From: Sciurus carolinensis
Lineage: Eukaryota; Chordata; Mammalia; Rodentia; Sciuridae
Direction of reading: 5' to 3'
DNA: 64,000 bases
NCBI RefSeq assembly: GCF_902686445.1
Contig: NC_062213.1
Coordinates: 38,824,741-38,888,740, forward strand
Part shown: positions 1-13,080 of the stretch, piece after piece
Layout of the letters: each line of letters starts with the position of its first letter
Numbering within the stretch: position 1 is the stretch's first letter
Position numbers and translations under genes: made by a program
The notes under the pieces: model-generated
The model's input: only the letters and a program-made list of their open reading frames with translations
Database searches by the model: none
What the model was told of the DNA's origin: nothing

Positions 1-543
1 TTTGGTCTTTGTCCAGGAAAGGTACTTTGTGTGAAAATGTTTAAAACTCTAGAATCCTAGAAAACTTAAAAATACCAAAGGGCGATGGAGGTTATGCTTT
101 GCCTCTTTCTTCCCCTCCAAACTGCCACTATGCTCACTTTTGATACTCTTATCAGTTTATAAGAAAAATAAAACCTGACAGGACTATGCAGTTATGTTTT
201 TTTAAAAAGGCAGATGAACATCTAACTCTATATTGGAGACCATATGACAACCTTCTTACTGAGAAAAGAACAACAGTAAATACATACTTGAAAAGCTTTG
301 AGATGAATGCAGGAGCTCGTTAATTCAATAACATGAGGAAACTCCTACTAAATCACACTTTTTTTGGTCAGCAAAATGGATAGAATTGGCATAAATAATG
401 TTGAAAGCAAAATGACTTGCTAAGTAATTTACTGCAATGGCTTAAAAAATGGTCTTTATCTACATAACCCAGTTTTTAAAACATGGATATAACAGAAATA
501 TCAGAAACCAGAAGTTCACTTTATTTCAGAATAACCATGGACA

Positions 544-741
544 GCCTGGGCATGGTAGTGCACACCTGTAATCCCAGATACTTGGGAAGCTGAGGCAGGA
601 GGATGGTAAATTGGAGGCAAGCCAGGGCAATTTAGCAAGACCCTGTCTCAAAATTTAAAATAGAAAGGGTTGGGGACATAGCTCAGTGGTAGAGCAACCC
701 TGGGTTCAATCCCTAGTATTGCCAAAAAAAAAAAAAAAAAA
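544..741 (+). mobile_element. B1-dID composite SINE
   Basis: A B1 (7SL-derived) half with cacacctgtaatcccag and gaccctgtctcaaaa is followed by an ID (tRNA-derived) half with ggggacatagctcagtgg and gggttcaatccctag, then poly(A). This arrangement is typical of squirrel-related rodents. Weakly similar 13-15-nt flanks (about 530-543 and 753-767) may be a decayed target duplication. Confidence 0.9.
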
Positions 742-1164
742 GGAAAAGAAAAAAATGATCCTTGGACAAATGCTTACCCTCTCTACTTCACTCAATAAGG
801 CAATTAAGACTAGCTCAGTGGGCTTTAGCTCAGAGTTCCTTGACACTTAGGGTATCCCACATGGTAATTGTAGCCCATAAGATAATTTTAGTATCCTAAA
901 GAGCTTCAAAATCATGAGTCTGTCTGAGACTGGGCTGTGGAATGAATGAAAGTTTTTATTTTTAGCTACAATCATATCATGTTGGTACAGTTGACTATAT
1001 AATCCTAAATTCAATGTGTTTGGACTATGGAAGAAAAGAATAAAAAGTACTCTTGATAAAGAAAAGTATTAACTTTAAGGTAAGTTTTAGCTAAAAAAAA
1101 GTTATCTGTGACTTCAGCATTCAAGTGGTGTGACTTTGTTGAGGGAGGGAAGGAAAGAAGATAA

Positions 1165-1372
1165 AGATCAGTATTTACTGAGCACTTAATTTGTGACAAG
1201 CAGTATGTAGGGTTCTCTGCACAGATTATGTCATCTAATACTCTGAACACCCTGTGAATTATTTCTGCTTTCATTTGGGAGATGAGCTATGCAGTAGTTT
1301 CTTCCACAATCAACTAGGTAGTAAGTAGCAGGGCTGAGATGCAGACTGTCAGCCTCCTTCAAGTACCATGGT
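1165..1372 (-). repeat. MIR SINE fragment
   Basis: The pattern is reverse MIR: tttactgagcacttaat, then an inexact gatgagctatgcagt core, then gtaagtagcagggctgagat. The copy is old and diverged. Confidence 0.6.
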
Positions 1373-4300
1373 GCTTTATAAAAACTACCACTATTAGTTA
1401 GCTCTTAGTAATTTCATTTTCTAAGTGGTTCTGCAGCTCTCTTGCACAGTCTTACTGTGCTATGTCAATTTAGCCAATAGGTCAAGGGGACCAGCTAGGG
1501 TACTAAAGAACATCTCAGATGTATTTTCAGTCACTCATTACTGCCAGGGTTGCTTTGCCAGCAACTTTCTTAGCAAACAGCCTACTGGCTTTTGTGGACA
1601 ATAGGGCAATTTGTGACCACAGGCAAAACTAAATGTTGCCACAAGTTCAGCAGAGTGATAGATGCAGATTTACTTTTGTCTCTTTTTCCACAGTCCCATT
1701 GTTGGGACTCTGACAATGTGCCCATTTCACTGAATACTAACTAATAAGTACTATCATTAGGATGGAAAGAAGAGACTACCAAGATAAAGGTTATAGTTCT
1801 TAATTATTAGGGCTGAAACTTTCCTCTCCAAAGACATTTTGCACAGTGAGATATTCTCATGTTAATTGATAGCACTTTTGTTTTCTCAAAGGCCTTTTAT
1901 CCTCCTATCCAAGAACATTCTGTTTTAATATGTCTGAATGTAAAATTTATATCACTTGTTTTTATACAAATGCATCAAAATCTAGGGAAATGCATTGTTC
2001 TTTAAAATACTTGTGTTAAAATTTGGAAAAGAAAATAAAAAGCACTGATTTTTTTCACCCTATCAGATATAGGACACATAAGGGTCAGTGTAATGGGATG
2101 TGATTCTAAAATATATATGACCTGAGGCCAACAGTTTTCTAGCAAAGAATTTGTAATCTGGTAACTGAAACTGATAGCAAGAAATAGGTTAATTTAGGCA
2201 GGGAGAAGATTTGAGGGTGGATTTACATGAAACATTATAATAACTGCACTGCATTTCTCATTAGAAGGGAGCAGAGTCTTATGAAGACTTCATACTCCCC
2301 AAGAGAACCATATTTATACAATTAACAATTCTTTGTTGAAAAAAGCTTTTCATTATTGTGTGTGGACACATGTGGGCTGTGTAAAAATACAAGAGATGTG
2401 TAACACACGGTAATCAGAAAGTAATGATCTTAAACAGGCCAAATCCTTGAACTCGTCATTAATAAATGTCTCTCCTACATTCAGCTACCCGGGCTGCTGG
2501 GAGCCTGTTTTCTTCAAGTACTTCAAACACTGAAATCCAGGAACATTTATTATTTTAATCCATTACAGGCAGTGCTTGATTTAACTTTATTGGTTGTGGT
2601 GGTACTAGTGGTTATAAGTGGGGGTATAGCTATGTTCTTTTACACATCATTTCAAAAGGGCTTAATTATATTTTATAGTTCAGGCCAGGAATTCTGCTTG
2701 TTTTTTGTCTAACAAGGTTCAAATGGAGTTCAGGTCAGCGATGAATCAGAAGAAAAAGTCAGAGATGGTTATCTGTGTGCAGTGAGCTCATCTCCCTGTA
2801 GAAAGACTGGGCAGGTACATCATGTTCCCCACACCACCACAGGAGATCACTCTGATAGCCCAAGATTGCTGCTTATTAGAAAGTATTCATTTTCATGCAA
2901 CCTTGAAATTAAAACAGCAGAGATTCAACCCAGGGGTTACCTTCTATAGCGTTGGAGTTAACTATCCTGCGTATTTGAGAGGCTTCCTACTGGAATCCAA
3001 AACAGCTATAGTAGCCACAGCACTAAAACAAAATCTGTACCAAAGAACAACAATCACTTAACAGACATTTTAAGAAATGCATAAGCCTGTTACCACAGAA
3101 GATGAATATATGTCATAAAATAAAAAGACATAAAAGTTTGCAAGAACATAATTTGCTTATACAAAAGCATAAGTGACTATATAACATGCCCAAATAGCAA
3201 AAAGCTACTAGTTTTTTTCAAAAGTCAAATACTCATAATTTTAATCTTTTTTGAGGGTGTAAAATGACATTTTCTAAGGTAGTAGTACTTTAATATTGCT
3301 GACTACTGTCCAAAAGTCTATGTACTCATATAACAATTACAGCAAGAATAAAACCTGTACATTGAGATTCTTCTCCACTGTATGTGATGTCTAAGAAGAT
3401 AGAAGAATTACAATAGCTCATATATTTATGAATTTTATTTTCCATCATATTAGAGAAATAATATGGGACATTATTTTGAGAGAAAAAGTTATAATAATTT
3501 TACTGTTCTATTTATTTCCTATTTAATGTCTAGAACCTCCTTCTGCTTTATTTTTTTAAATGCCTCAGTATTTTACCAGAATGTACAGAAAAACATCACC
3601 ACTGAAAAAACTCAGCAATTTATAGGTAATTTAAGGGTGAAAAATAGGTACATGCCAGTTCATCAGTAGCAACTTTGAACCTTGTTATAAAGTAATAGGA
3701 GGGAATCTGACCAGGATTAATAGTGGTACTCAGTCCTGGGATGAGGGAGTGTCGTGTTTCACGAACTCTAGGCCATCTGTTCTGCCTGCCTACGTTTTAC
3801 TTCTGCAAAACTATAAACGCACCTCTACCTCAGGGACTATAGAAAGGCATTAGAATTCTTCTGCTTTTCATTATCACAAGATTCAGTAACTCATTTCATT
3901 GTCAAGATAATCCCCTTTTACTCTTTCTTTTGCGCTTGCAGGGTATGCCAAAATGACAAATAAAATCCCAGATGTTACAGACCCAATGAGGTCTCCACCT
4001 TTCCTTGAGTGTTGGGTTTAGGCTACTTGGGACATGGTGTCAAAAATGACAGGACCCTGATGCCCACACCCAATATTCATTAAGGTTTGTTAGTGATTTG
4101 TATAGCTGTCTACAAGCTGTACTTCCACTTCAATCCTCGGTGGTTGCTTAAAAGTTACATTTGTCCTTTGGCTTTTACTGTCAAAGAATTCATTTCCTAT
4201 TGTGCAGGCACTGAAAAGAGATGCTATTTCTTTCTAGAAGTAACAAGGGTCTTTGGGGTATTATAAATGACTTATTATTGCAACATATTATTTTAGGTAG

Positions 4301-7300
4301 TCATACCTAATTTAATGGTTTATTTCCCTTTAGGCTAACCTGAATGTGCAGTATCGATGCCTTAAGAGATTTTCCTCAGGAAAACCAGTTAACAGAATGA
4401 AAAGCTGAAACTCTGCTTTCTATCAATTAAGGACTGGGTTTCACTTTTCAGTATATGAGAAGATATTTTAGGTTCCTGATATTTTTCCTGGTCCTGAATT
4501 CGGTGAACATGAGAAGAGATATTTTGTATACATGAAAAATAACATGGTTATGCTTTCTTTTTCTCCTTCTGTTTATACACAAAGCTAAGTACATCTGGAT
4601 GCTAATGGAGAGTATAGTCAAAGTTACTTAAACCATGATTCTTTGACTAGAAGAAGTTCAACTTACTGCTTTCTGCCTGGGTGAAAAGTCCCCAGCATTT
4701 TTCTATGGGCATGGGGGTTCCAACCTTTTCCCAATTCAGAGTAAAACATCAGCCAACATGGCCTCATGTAGGCTTTTCCCTTCTGTGCCACCTAACTTGT
4801 TCACCTATTTTCCCCTTTCTTGTCTATGTGGGGGTTGTCAATATCAGTGCTCCCAATGGGCAAGAACAAGGTAACCTCAAGTACCATGATTTCACAGCTC
4901 TCAACTGCATACTCTTATTTGCTGAAATCTAAGGATCACTGCCCTAAGAGAGCCATAATTTAATCTGACAAGGGGAGCTAAAATGTGCAGCTCACTCCCC
5001 ATACTGTTTATGGCACAGCCAATTCAGAATTGGTAATACACTATGGTTTCTCCCAAATGCTACACTGGATTGGCAAAAAAGACTGTGTTGTTTGCTCATG
5101 TGGAAGGAAGGGGTTATTTTTAAAAAGTATGTACTATGGAATAGGATGAATCTAATGGATAGCAAGAAATATTATCTGCCTTATAATATTTCAGAATATA
5201 AGATATAATTTTTAAAGAACATTCATTGTTAGTGACAATGCAATCAGGATTTTCTGCATTATACACTAACTTTTAATATATAAGCATTACACCTACTAAA
5301 ATCAGAACTTCAAGGACATTTTGCAAAATAGACTTGGGAGAACATAAGTATTCTAGCAGAAATATGAGTTTGGTTATTGTAAGTCACTGCTACACAGCAT
5401 CTGTGCAGTGGAAATAAAAAAAAAAAATCAAGTCCCTTGAAACATCCGTAGTTTAGGGTTGCAAAGTAGCACAAGAGGTGAAAAGAACGGGTAGATTTTC
5501 CTTGTAAAGTGGAAAATATTTAACCATTTCCCATTTTGTTTCATATGATGAAAACAGGAATTCCTTTAACCACTTCAGTGAATAACTTATAAACATTTAG
5601 TTTTAAAAATGAGTAAATGAATATGAAAGAAAGCATTTCAGCTTATTTAAATATATTGACAATGTTTCAGGGAAAACATTAACTTTCTCATTTCATGCTT
5701 TTATTATTCCCCTTTCCCATACATTTCTCATAAGCTTATGACAGCTTAAATGATTAAAAAATATAATCATAGGCAAACTCAAATATTTTTTGTACCTCTG
5801 ATGAGTGAGGGTACATGCCTACAACACATTCCCAATGGCGTTTCTCTAAATATTACTTAGCACATAAGATTCCTCTAGCATTACAAATCTATTTCAGCTC
5901 CTAAATTAAAATTCATCTGGAAAAGACCATTTTTCCCTGTTTATATAACATTGTCACATAAAGAGTGTTAAAAAAAATATTTCACTAAAAATAGCTTGCG
6001 TAAGTTAGGGATTAGAGTAGTTTCTGCTGCTATAATTGTTCCTTTGTAGTTTTTTCCATGATGTTTTTGCACAGTGTTTTTGACTGTGTTTATTAAAGTC
6101 AGCACATCAAAAAGGATCAAAGAGAAAGTGAGTGAGAACCAAAGAAACCCCAAGTGTGTTGTCTCATTGGGGAGCTATGCAGATTTGAATAAACAAGTGC
6201 AAATTGTTGAGGTTTTAATGAAAATTTTCTACAATTATTTTATCTTAAGTCATTCTATACAATAACATCTGTACAGCAGATGGCCATACTGTACCGAGGC
6301 AATGCTCCTTTTTCTTTCTCTGTTTAATAGTACATCTGAGATGACTACTTTTGTCACTGTGCTCAACTGGGTTCAGCAAATAATTTGAAAAATACAGCTG
6401 CTGCAGATGGTCACAATAGTTATATAAACTGTAAAATCAAAGACACAGTTAAGTATTTCTGTATTAGATTCAAACTATAAAAATCTGACATTAACCCCAC
6501 TGAGCTCAAAGATATGCTATAAAAAGTTTTGGATGAATGCAGAACTATGTCACTTGAAAACTACAAAAAGAAAGATGACTACTGGTAGGAGGTTTGTGTG
6601 TGTGTTGGATACTTTTTACCACTTGGCACTACTATACCTTAAAATATATAAATATGTTTGCTTATATTTCATACAAACTGCAAAGCATGAAATTTGAAGA
6701 TATTCAATTGTACAATGGAAATTGTTACTCAAAGCTTAAATTATTTTAAAAATAGTTAAAATTAATTTTCTAAAAATATGAAGTTATCTCTCAAGTAAAT
6801 TTTCCTAGAAATCAGCCCTTAGTAATAGTTAACACTCAATACAATCTTATTTTCACTTAATTGTTTTATTTATTTTGCTAACTATGCTATTTTCTTGTTT
6901 GAGCATTCTGTCACATAAGGACGAAATGGAGAAGAATTAGATTTTGGTGTTTGTTATGGTCTCAAATTAAAATTTTTACTATTAAATGGCTAACTTCAAT
7001 TTTTATTTAATTTGACACAAATAATTATTTTAGAATGTTTGTTGGACACTACCCAGTAGAGTTGTATAAAATATGTTCTGGTCAAAGCCATAGTTTCTAT
7101 TTCTGTGTTTAACTAGATTTAGGAACATAATTGTAAGAGGAGAAGGGCTATGTAGTTTTTCTAGTAAAAAGGGGAGAAAAACAAGTTACAAAAATAGACT
7201 AAGTATGGCTCAGTGAGAGAAAGATTTTAATTATATTTTAGAGACTAATGTTTACCAAGGATAGATACCATGAAGAGTGGGTAAAATATGAGTAGCAAAC

Positions 7301-8289
7301 AAATTTAAAAGCCAAGAGAATGAAAAACAAAAAGGACTTAGAATGGAGTACAGTATGTTTAAATTCTTCTAGTCTGTTTGAATTCTAACTTTCCCCGCTA
7401 TGATTAAGGTAAGACTGAAAAGGCGTGGGAATGAGTCCAGTGTTGTCTGGGCTGCAATTTATTTGTGGATAAATTGGACACTGTAGCGTCCACTGTTTCA
7501 TAGGCTTTCATGTCCCATGAACCTAACATTTTTCATTTCTAACTTTAAAGACAATAAAAAAATACAGAGCTTTTAGCTGGCTTGGTCACAAATATTTCTG
7601 GTGAGAAAGAAATAAATCATCCATGTTTTGGACTAAAATTCATACTTCTCAACTGTAAAACATTTTTTTTTCTTTATCTTTTAAACTACTGTGCCCAAAC
7701 TGGCTGTATGGAACAGACTTAGCTGCCACCTAATTACTTTTTGTAAGCAACTAAATTGCACATAATTTAAGGATTTATTTTATCCCTCGCACTATCTCAT
7801 AGCCCCCTTTTTTTTTTTCCCCTAAAAATTAAAGTGGAAAAAAGGGTAGTTTCCTCTCCATACTTTTACTTTCAGAACAAAATATCTGGCACTGTGCCCT
7901 AAGCTTTTACAGTAGCAGTTTCTGTGATTGAAAACTGTTATTTCCCACCTGTGCATTTCATTTTTTCTTCCCCTCCTCACATTCCTTCTGCCCACCCTTT
8001 TTGATTCAGTGTGAAAAAGCACATAACAACTTAGTCATGGTAACAGAAGAGAAAAATGTAGATGTCACTGCCAGTTAACTTCTCACCTCTCCACCCCTCA
8101 ATGACATTCATTTTGCAGGGTCCAGGCCTCTGTGTTCAGCTGGGCACAGAAGCACAGACTTTCCTTGCCAGGTGTTGCTGTCGGATAAAATGCCTCTGCA
8201 GCACTCCTGCAAAGCTGAACCTTGGATTTGATTACACTTTGTGTAGCATATCTGCCACCACAGCTATTTTTCTTTATTACATAAATTGT

Positions 8290-8472
8290 TACCAGTGATT
8301 TAATACAGCGCATCAGAATCACCTGCAAGGCTTTTTGAGACAGACTGCTGGGCTCCATTCCCAGAATGACTGATTTGGTAGGTCGGGGGCAGGGTTTGAG
8401 AATATGCATTCCCAAGAAAGTCCTGGGTGATACCGATGCTGGTTCTGAGACCATGCTTTGAGAACCACTTTT
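8290..8472 (+). mobile_element. MER5A-like hAT nonautonomous element
   Basis: The stretch contains catcagaatcacctgcaagg, then gggctccattcccagaatga, and ends ctttgagaaccact. This follows the MER5A (hAT-Charlie) pattern, including the complementary end motif. It lies just after exon C in the intron. Confidence 0.7.
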
Positions 8473-8814
8473 CTAATGGTTCACAAAACTCGACTCTCTG
8501 TTGTCCCACCCTATTTTAGGTGAAAAGAAATGAGGAATTAACAGTTTTAAAACATCTGTAGGAATGTGCCTGAAGAGGTGGACAGAACAGTTTAGTTTAG
8601 TTTAGGGCATTAAAATACCTAGGCTCGAAGGATTTGTTATAAAACTATCTCTGCAATAAGGTCACAAACCAGAAATGTTCTCTTCTCTAATGGCCTTTAA
8701 AACTTTTAACTTCTACATAATAAAAATCTTCAAAATGATGCATTTTTCAGATGTTAACAAACGATTTTGCTTGGTTACTCTCTCCCTCCCCTGCTCCCAT
8801 TTTCTGTGACTTAC

Positions 8815-9222
8815 CAGGTACTTTTTGTGCTGCTTTGACACTAAGGCTTCCATTAAGATTTGATAGAGATGCCAACAGGCATGGTTTATTAGGATGGGGG
8901 ACAGTTTCCATGGAGAACACAATCTGAGTAGTATGGACAGAAATTTTTTGAAAGCAGGAAATGGCTCTCCACATGTTTTCTTGAAATGAAAACTTCTGTA
9001 CTCCATCGCCATGTACTTTAGGTTTAGACAACTTTCCACGGTAACATTTGGAGACTGGAAGCTCATCCTTATTCGGTGTGGTGTCTGAAAGAGCTGAGGT
9101 CTCTTTGTTATGTGCAAAGCCATGTGCACTTTTTATCTTCTTTAAAAAATGGTTCATCTGATCCAGTTTGGTAAAACTCAGGTTTGCTTTCAAAGGCTTT
9201 GATATATCCAAGTTGACATCCG
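8815..9222 (-). CDS. VPS13B: VPS13B internal exon C (408 bp)
   Basis: This third exon in transcript order starts with CG, completing G|CG (Ala), then reads DVNLDISKPLKANLSFTKLD. It runs through SKCYRGKLSKPKVHGDGVQK and QENMWRAISCFQKISVHTTQ to GSLSVKAAQKVP plus one base. The acceptor is tttttcacttctctag and the donor is CTG|gtaagt. Entry and exit are both phase 1, so skipping it would also keep the frame (136 codons). The start is lysine- and serine-rich and probably partly disordered (about residues 20-65 of the exon). The rest alternates hydrophobic strands (ISVHTTQIVFSMETV, CLLASLSNLNGSLSV) as expected for the VPS13 beta-groove. A 138-codon open frame overlapping it at 8713-9129 is only a shadow in another frame. 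The next exon lies beyond position 1 or was not recognised. Confidence 0.92.
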
Positions 9223-10034
9223 CTAGAGAAGTGAAAAAGACAAGAAAATAACTGAAATTCTCTTATTTAATACCCATTAGGATGCCAGAATGTTATATTT
9301 CTTTTACTCATCACCTAATTTTTTCTTTCCATGTAGTTAGCTAAAGGAATGTTCTCTTTTGGTCACTTACGCCTATATTCTTGTGATTGTTCCTGCTACA
9401 GCCAGTACTGCATATGTATGATAGCAAGACCATCCGTTCCATCTCTTCCCACACTCCCGAGGTAAACTGACGCAGGCTTTGCCTTTCATTACTTACCCAA
9501 AACTGGCATTCTTTTTCCCAAAGAAAAAGGACTTCCCTTTCTTCCCAGAGCAATGTTTGACACAAACACTGATAGTAATCAACACTGATCCAACTGAATA
9601 AAGCAACCTCCCTTACCATTCCCTAAACAAGTTTATGCAGAAAATGTTTCTCCTTCGTCACCTGCTGCAAACCAGAAGAGTCCCTGCACCTTTCCCTACA
9701 TTTGACATTGATAAAAGTTGTAATCTCTAACCCACGTTTACTTAGATCTGGATTTCTTAAAATCTATAGTGCATTTCACATGTAACGTATAGCAGACACT
9801 GTCCTTGTCACTTGGTTGCCTGACATTAAAACAAACTGGCCTTATTATTTATTTTCTTATTCACCTTGTATCACTTTTTCTCCCTGATTTAAGACATAAG
9901 ACTGTGTCACGAAGGCACAGCATGTCATACATCTTGCCTGACAGTGTGTCTTGGTATGTTCAATCAGTGCTGGAGCTTAACTGAAAACTACAATTGTTTG
10001 TTTCATCTATCCCCAGCTCCAGAAAACCACTAAT

Positions 10035-10970
10035 CTTAATTTCTGTCTCTACAAATTTGCCATATAAACGGAACCATACAATATGTGCTCCTTTGTGCCT
10101 GGTTTTCTTCCCATAACATATTTTTGAGGTTCATCCATTCTAAGACAAGGGTCAGTACTTCATTCCTTTTTGTGGCTGAATAATACTCCAAGATATGGAT
10201 ACATTTTATTTGTCTGTTATCAGTTAATGGATATTTGGAGCCATTATGAATAATGCTATGAATATATCTATGTGCAAATTTTTGTGAGGACATGTTTTCA
10301 GTTTTTTAAAATATTATCTAGGAGTAGGATTGCTGGGTCCTATTTGACTGGAGTCATTCTAGTTGGTGAAAAGTAGCATGTCCATGAGGTTTTGATTTGC
10401 ATTTCCCTAATGACAAATATGTATTCAAATTCTTTTGTCATTTAAAAATTGGATTATTTGTCTTTTTATTATTGATGGGGTTCTTTATATATTCTGGATA
10501 TACGTCCCTATCAGAGGCATGATTTACAAATATTTTCTTCCATTCTGTGTATTATCTTTTCACTTTATTTTGACTTTATCTTTGGCACTTTTATTTTTCA
10601 GTTTTTTTTCCAGCACAGAATATTTAAATTTTTGTGAACTCCAGTATCCTTATTATTTTCTTTTCTTTTTTTTTTTTTTTGGGTGCTGGGGATCGAACTC
10701 AGGGCCTTGTGCTTACAAGGCAAGCACTCTACCAACTGAGCTATCTCCCCAGCCCCCTTATTATTTTCTTTGTGTTGCTTAACCCAAGGTCACAAACATT
10801 TACATTTACGTATTTTTAAAGAGGTTTAAATTTATAGTTTTACCTCTTTCATTGGCCCACGATCCTTCTTGGATTAATCTTTGTATATTGTATAAGATGG
10901 GGGTCCAACTTAACTCTTTTGCATGTGAATATCCAGTCACAGCAGCAATATTTGCTGAAAGGCATTATTT
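10035..10970 (-). mobile_element. L1 fragment, 3' ORF2 region, antisense, carrying an ID insertion
   Basis: Reading the plus strand, it shows antisense L1 landmarks in order: tggctgaataatactccaag, gtaggattgctgggtcc, gatttgcatttccctaatga and cttttgcatgtgaatatcca. Reading frames are broken. An ID SINE at 10664-10755 splits it. Confidence 0.85.
10648..10771 (-). mobile_element. ID SINE with 16-nt target duplication
   Basis: An antisense ID copy (T-tract, ctggggatcgaactcagg, accaactgagctatctcccc) lies between two copies of ccttattattttcttt at 10648-10663 and 10756-10771. It inserted into the antisense L1, so it is younger than that L1. Confidence 0.92.
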
Positions 10971-11459
10971 CTCACTTGAAGAATTTGGGGTTCTGGAAAA
11001 AGCTGATGGGAATATTGCAGGGAAGCTATATGGTTCAAATTATCTATGCATTTACCTACTGTGCTTATATATTCCTTTATATGAACTTCTAAATTTGGTG
11101 TCCCATAGAAAATTGTCCACCTCTACATTGTCCACAATGAAAAACATAGAATAATGTTAGCAGATGATAGCAAAAACAAAAAGTGCAAATTAAGCCAAAA
11201 TACAAAGAAGATTCAGCTGTTATGGGTCTGAAACGCTGTGCTTTTTCTGAATTCATAGCATAAAAACTTGAAACTAGGTGCCAGAAGTGCTCATCTTGTA
11301 GCCAAAGAAACAACTTAGTAACTTAAAGTTGCCCAAATAATATCCACCTAAATCAAAAGATTTCCTTGACTTCAGACATGCATAGCATCCACAGGACAGT
11401 ATACATGGGAGGTGCTAACAATTAGTTTAGTATGGACCCTCAACTTTCCACTTGCCCAA

Positions 11460-11735
11460 TTTGTCTTTCTAGACTCAGCCCTTGAGTCATTTCCAGGACA
11501 TGTTTCTTGGTCCCTGTTGCTGAGTGAGGTGCCTCTCATTGCATTCAGAATATCCTGTGCATTTTTTCTGTCACTGGGCACTTATTTCTATTATTGTTAT
11601 AGCTATCTGCCTAAGTGTTTGTCATAGTTCAGTGAAATGTGAGTTCCTGAATGGTAGACTGTGCTACATCTTAATATTCTGAGTACCTAAAATACTGTTT
11701 GTTCTATTGTAATTAAATGAATGTTTAATAATGCA
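11460..11735 (+). repeat. L2-like 3' region
   Basis: The stretch has the L2 3' pattern: gtgagttcctgaatggtaga, a tact-tgagtacct segment and a terminal ttaaatgaatgtttaat. It is diverged and assigned by eye. Confidence 0.5.
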
Positions 11736-11884
11736 ATGAAGGAACAAACAAACAAATATAAAAGCCTGTTTCCCCTTTCTACTGAACTTCCAAGGGCTCA
11801 TCAAATCAATTTATCCATTAACTACCTTTAGACATGCTATTTTCCCTGTCTCAGCTAATGGTTCTAAAATCGACCACGTGACCC

Positions 11885-12625
11885 AAGTCAGAAATCTGGC
11901 TTTTTTACTCTTCATTTCACTCCCTCTTTCCCTGGTCCCAGTCCAATCACTGAATAACTTCTGTCAATTTTATTTCCCAATCACTGCTTGAATCTAATCT
12001 CCTCTCTTTAGCATTCCAGCCACTCCTATTTTTCTTCTCCAGGCCTCTCATTGTTCAGTTATTATAAAGTCTCTTAAATGGTTTCTCTGTCTAATCCATT
12101 CCCTTTAGTCCAGTCTCCACTGAGTCATTTCCAAATGATTTATTTTCAATGTGATCCTGATTGGTTCACTCCTATTTAAAACTCTTTACTGGTTCCTCCT
12201 CATCTAGAAAATAAAAGACCAACTTCCTTAGGAAAAGAGAAAAGGTCTTGTCTTTATTGGCAGTTATTACTTGACTCCACCTTTAATAAGTATTAGAGTT
12301 TTTAAAACCTACTTCCCCCAACCCAAACTATGTCATATCACTAGGTCTTTGCTCATATATTTAATGCACCCTTTTTTTGCCTAACTATTAATCTTCAGAA
12401 TACTCTCCACATTTTCTCCAAGAAGTTAATCCACAAGGTTAGGTTAAGTGCCCCGCCTCAGAGCACTAGAGCACCTGCACAAGTATCTTTATGGGAGATG
12501 ATCTGTTCCACCAGTTAAGAAGACCTTAAATGCACATTTTCCCCTTACTAATTAACTTCAAACTTGCCTCAAATCACTTTGTACTGAAGCACTCCAGAAC
12601 ATTCTAATATCATTCTAGATAGGCA
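11885..12625 (+). repeat. Ancient L2-like fragment
   Basis: The stretch is pyrimidine-rich with motifs such as tggttcactcctatttaaaa and actggttcctcctcatctag, which match a common ancient mammalian dispersed repeat, probably L2. The class assignment is uncertain. Confidence 0.4.
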
Positions 12626-12654
12626 GAATTCTAACCAGTTGCTCTTTCCCCAGA

Positions 12655-13080
12655 TTTTTATCTTGATTATTAAATCAAACACTAATCTATGTGCTGCTAT
12701 GCAATGAAGGGATGTTATCATTGTGATTGAAGTCCCAGGTCAGATAATGGAGATTATCTGATGGACCTGATCTAATTATGTGAACCCTTTAAAAGGCCCA
12801 TGAAGGAGGCAAAAGAGGAAGTCAGAGAGATGTGAAGCATGAGTAGGGAATCATGAAATGTTATTGTTGCTATGAAGATGTCATGTGAGAAGGAATGGGT
12901 ATGCTAAGAGCAATTCTTGTATAATAGCAAACGAGGAATTGGGAACTTCAGTCCTACAATCATAAGGAACTGGATTATGCAATGAACCAGAATGAATTTT
13001 GAAACAGATTCTGTCCAGGAGCCTTCAGATTAGTGCCTAGCCCAAATGACATACTGATTTTGGCATTGTGAGAGAACCTG
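12655..13080 (+). repeat. Ancient LTR-like dispersed repeat
   Basis: It resembles an old mammalian repeat containing gatggacctgatctaatta, tttaaaaggcccatgaagga and gaggaagtcagagagatgtg. I recognise the pattern but not the exact family. LTR (MaLR-like) is a guess. Confidence 0.35.

Larger units (their letters stand above)
1..8814 (-). other. VPS13B: VPS13B intron, downstream part (incomplete)
   Basis: This is the start of the intron after exon C; its 3' end is not in the window. It holds a B1-dID SINE, one MIR and one MER5A-like copy, annotated separately. The stretches 745-1150, 1376-8287 and 8475-8710 contain no gene, RNA gene or repeat family that I recognise. Open frames there are short and do not resemble known proteins. 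Confidence 0.8.

Noticed and set aside
8098..8454. A 118-codon minus-strand frame
   Set aside because: Much of it lies in a MER5A-like element and it matches no protein.
8713..9129. A 138-codon minus-strand frame overlapping exon C
   Set aside because: It is a shadow frame; the other frame fits VPS13B and both splice borders.
9341..9619. A 92-codon minus-strand frame close to exon C, considered as a neighbouring exon
   Set aside because: No matching acceptor/donor pair in the required phase was apparent, and the sequence does not resemble VPS13B.
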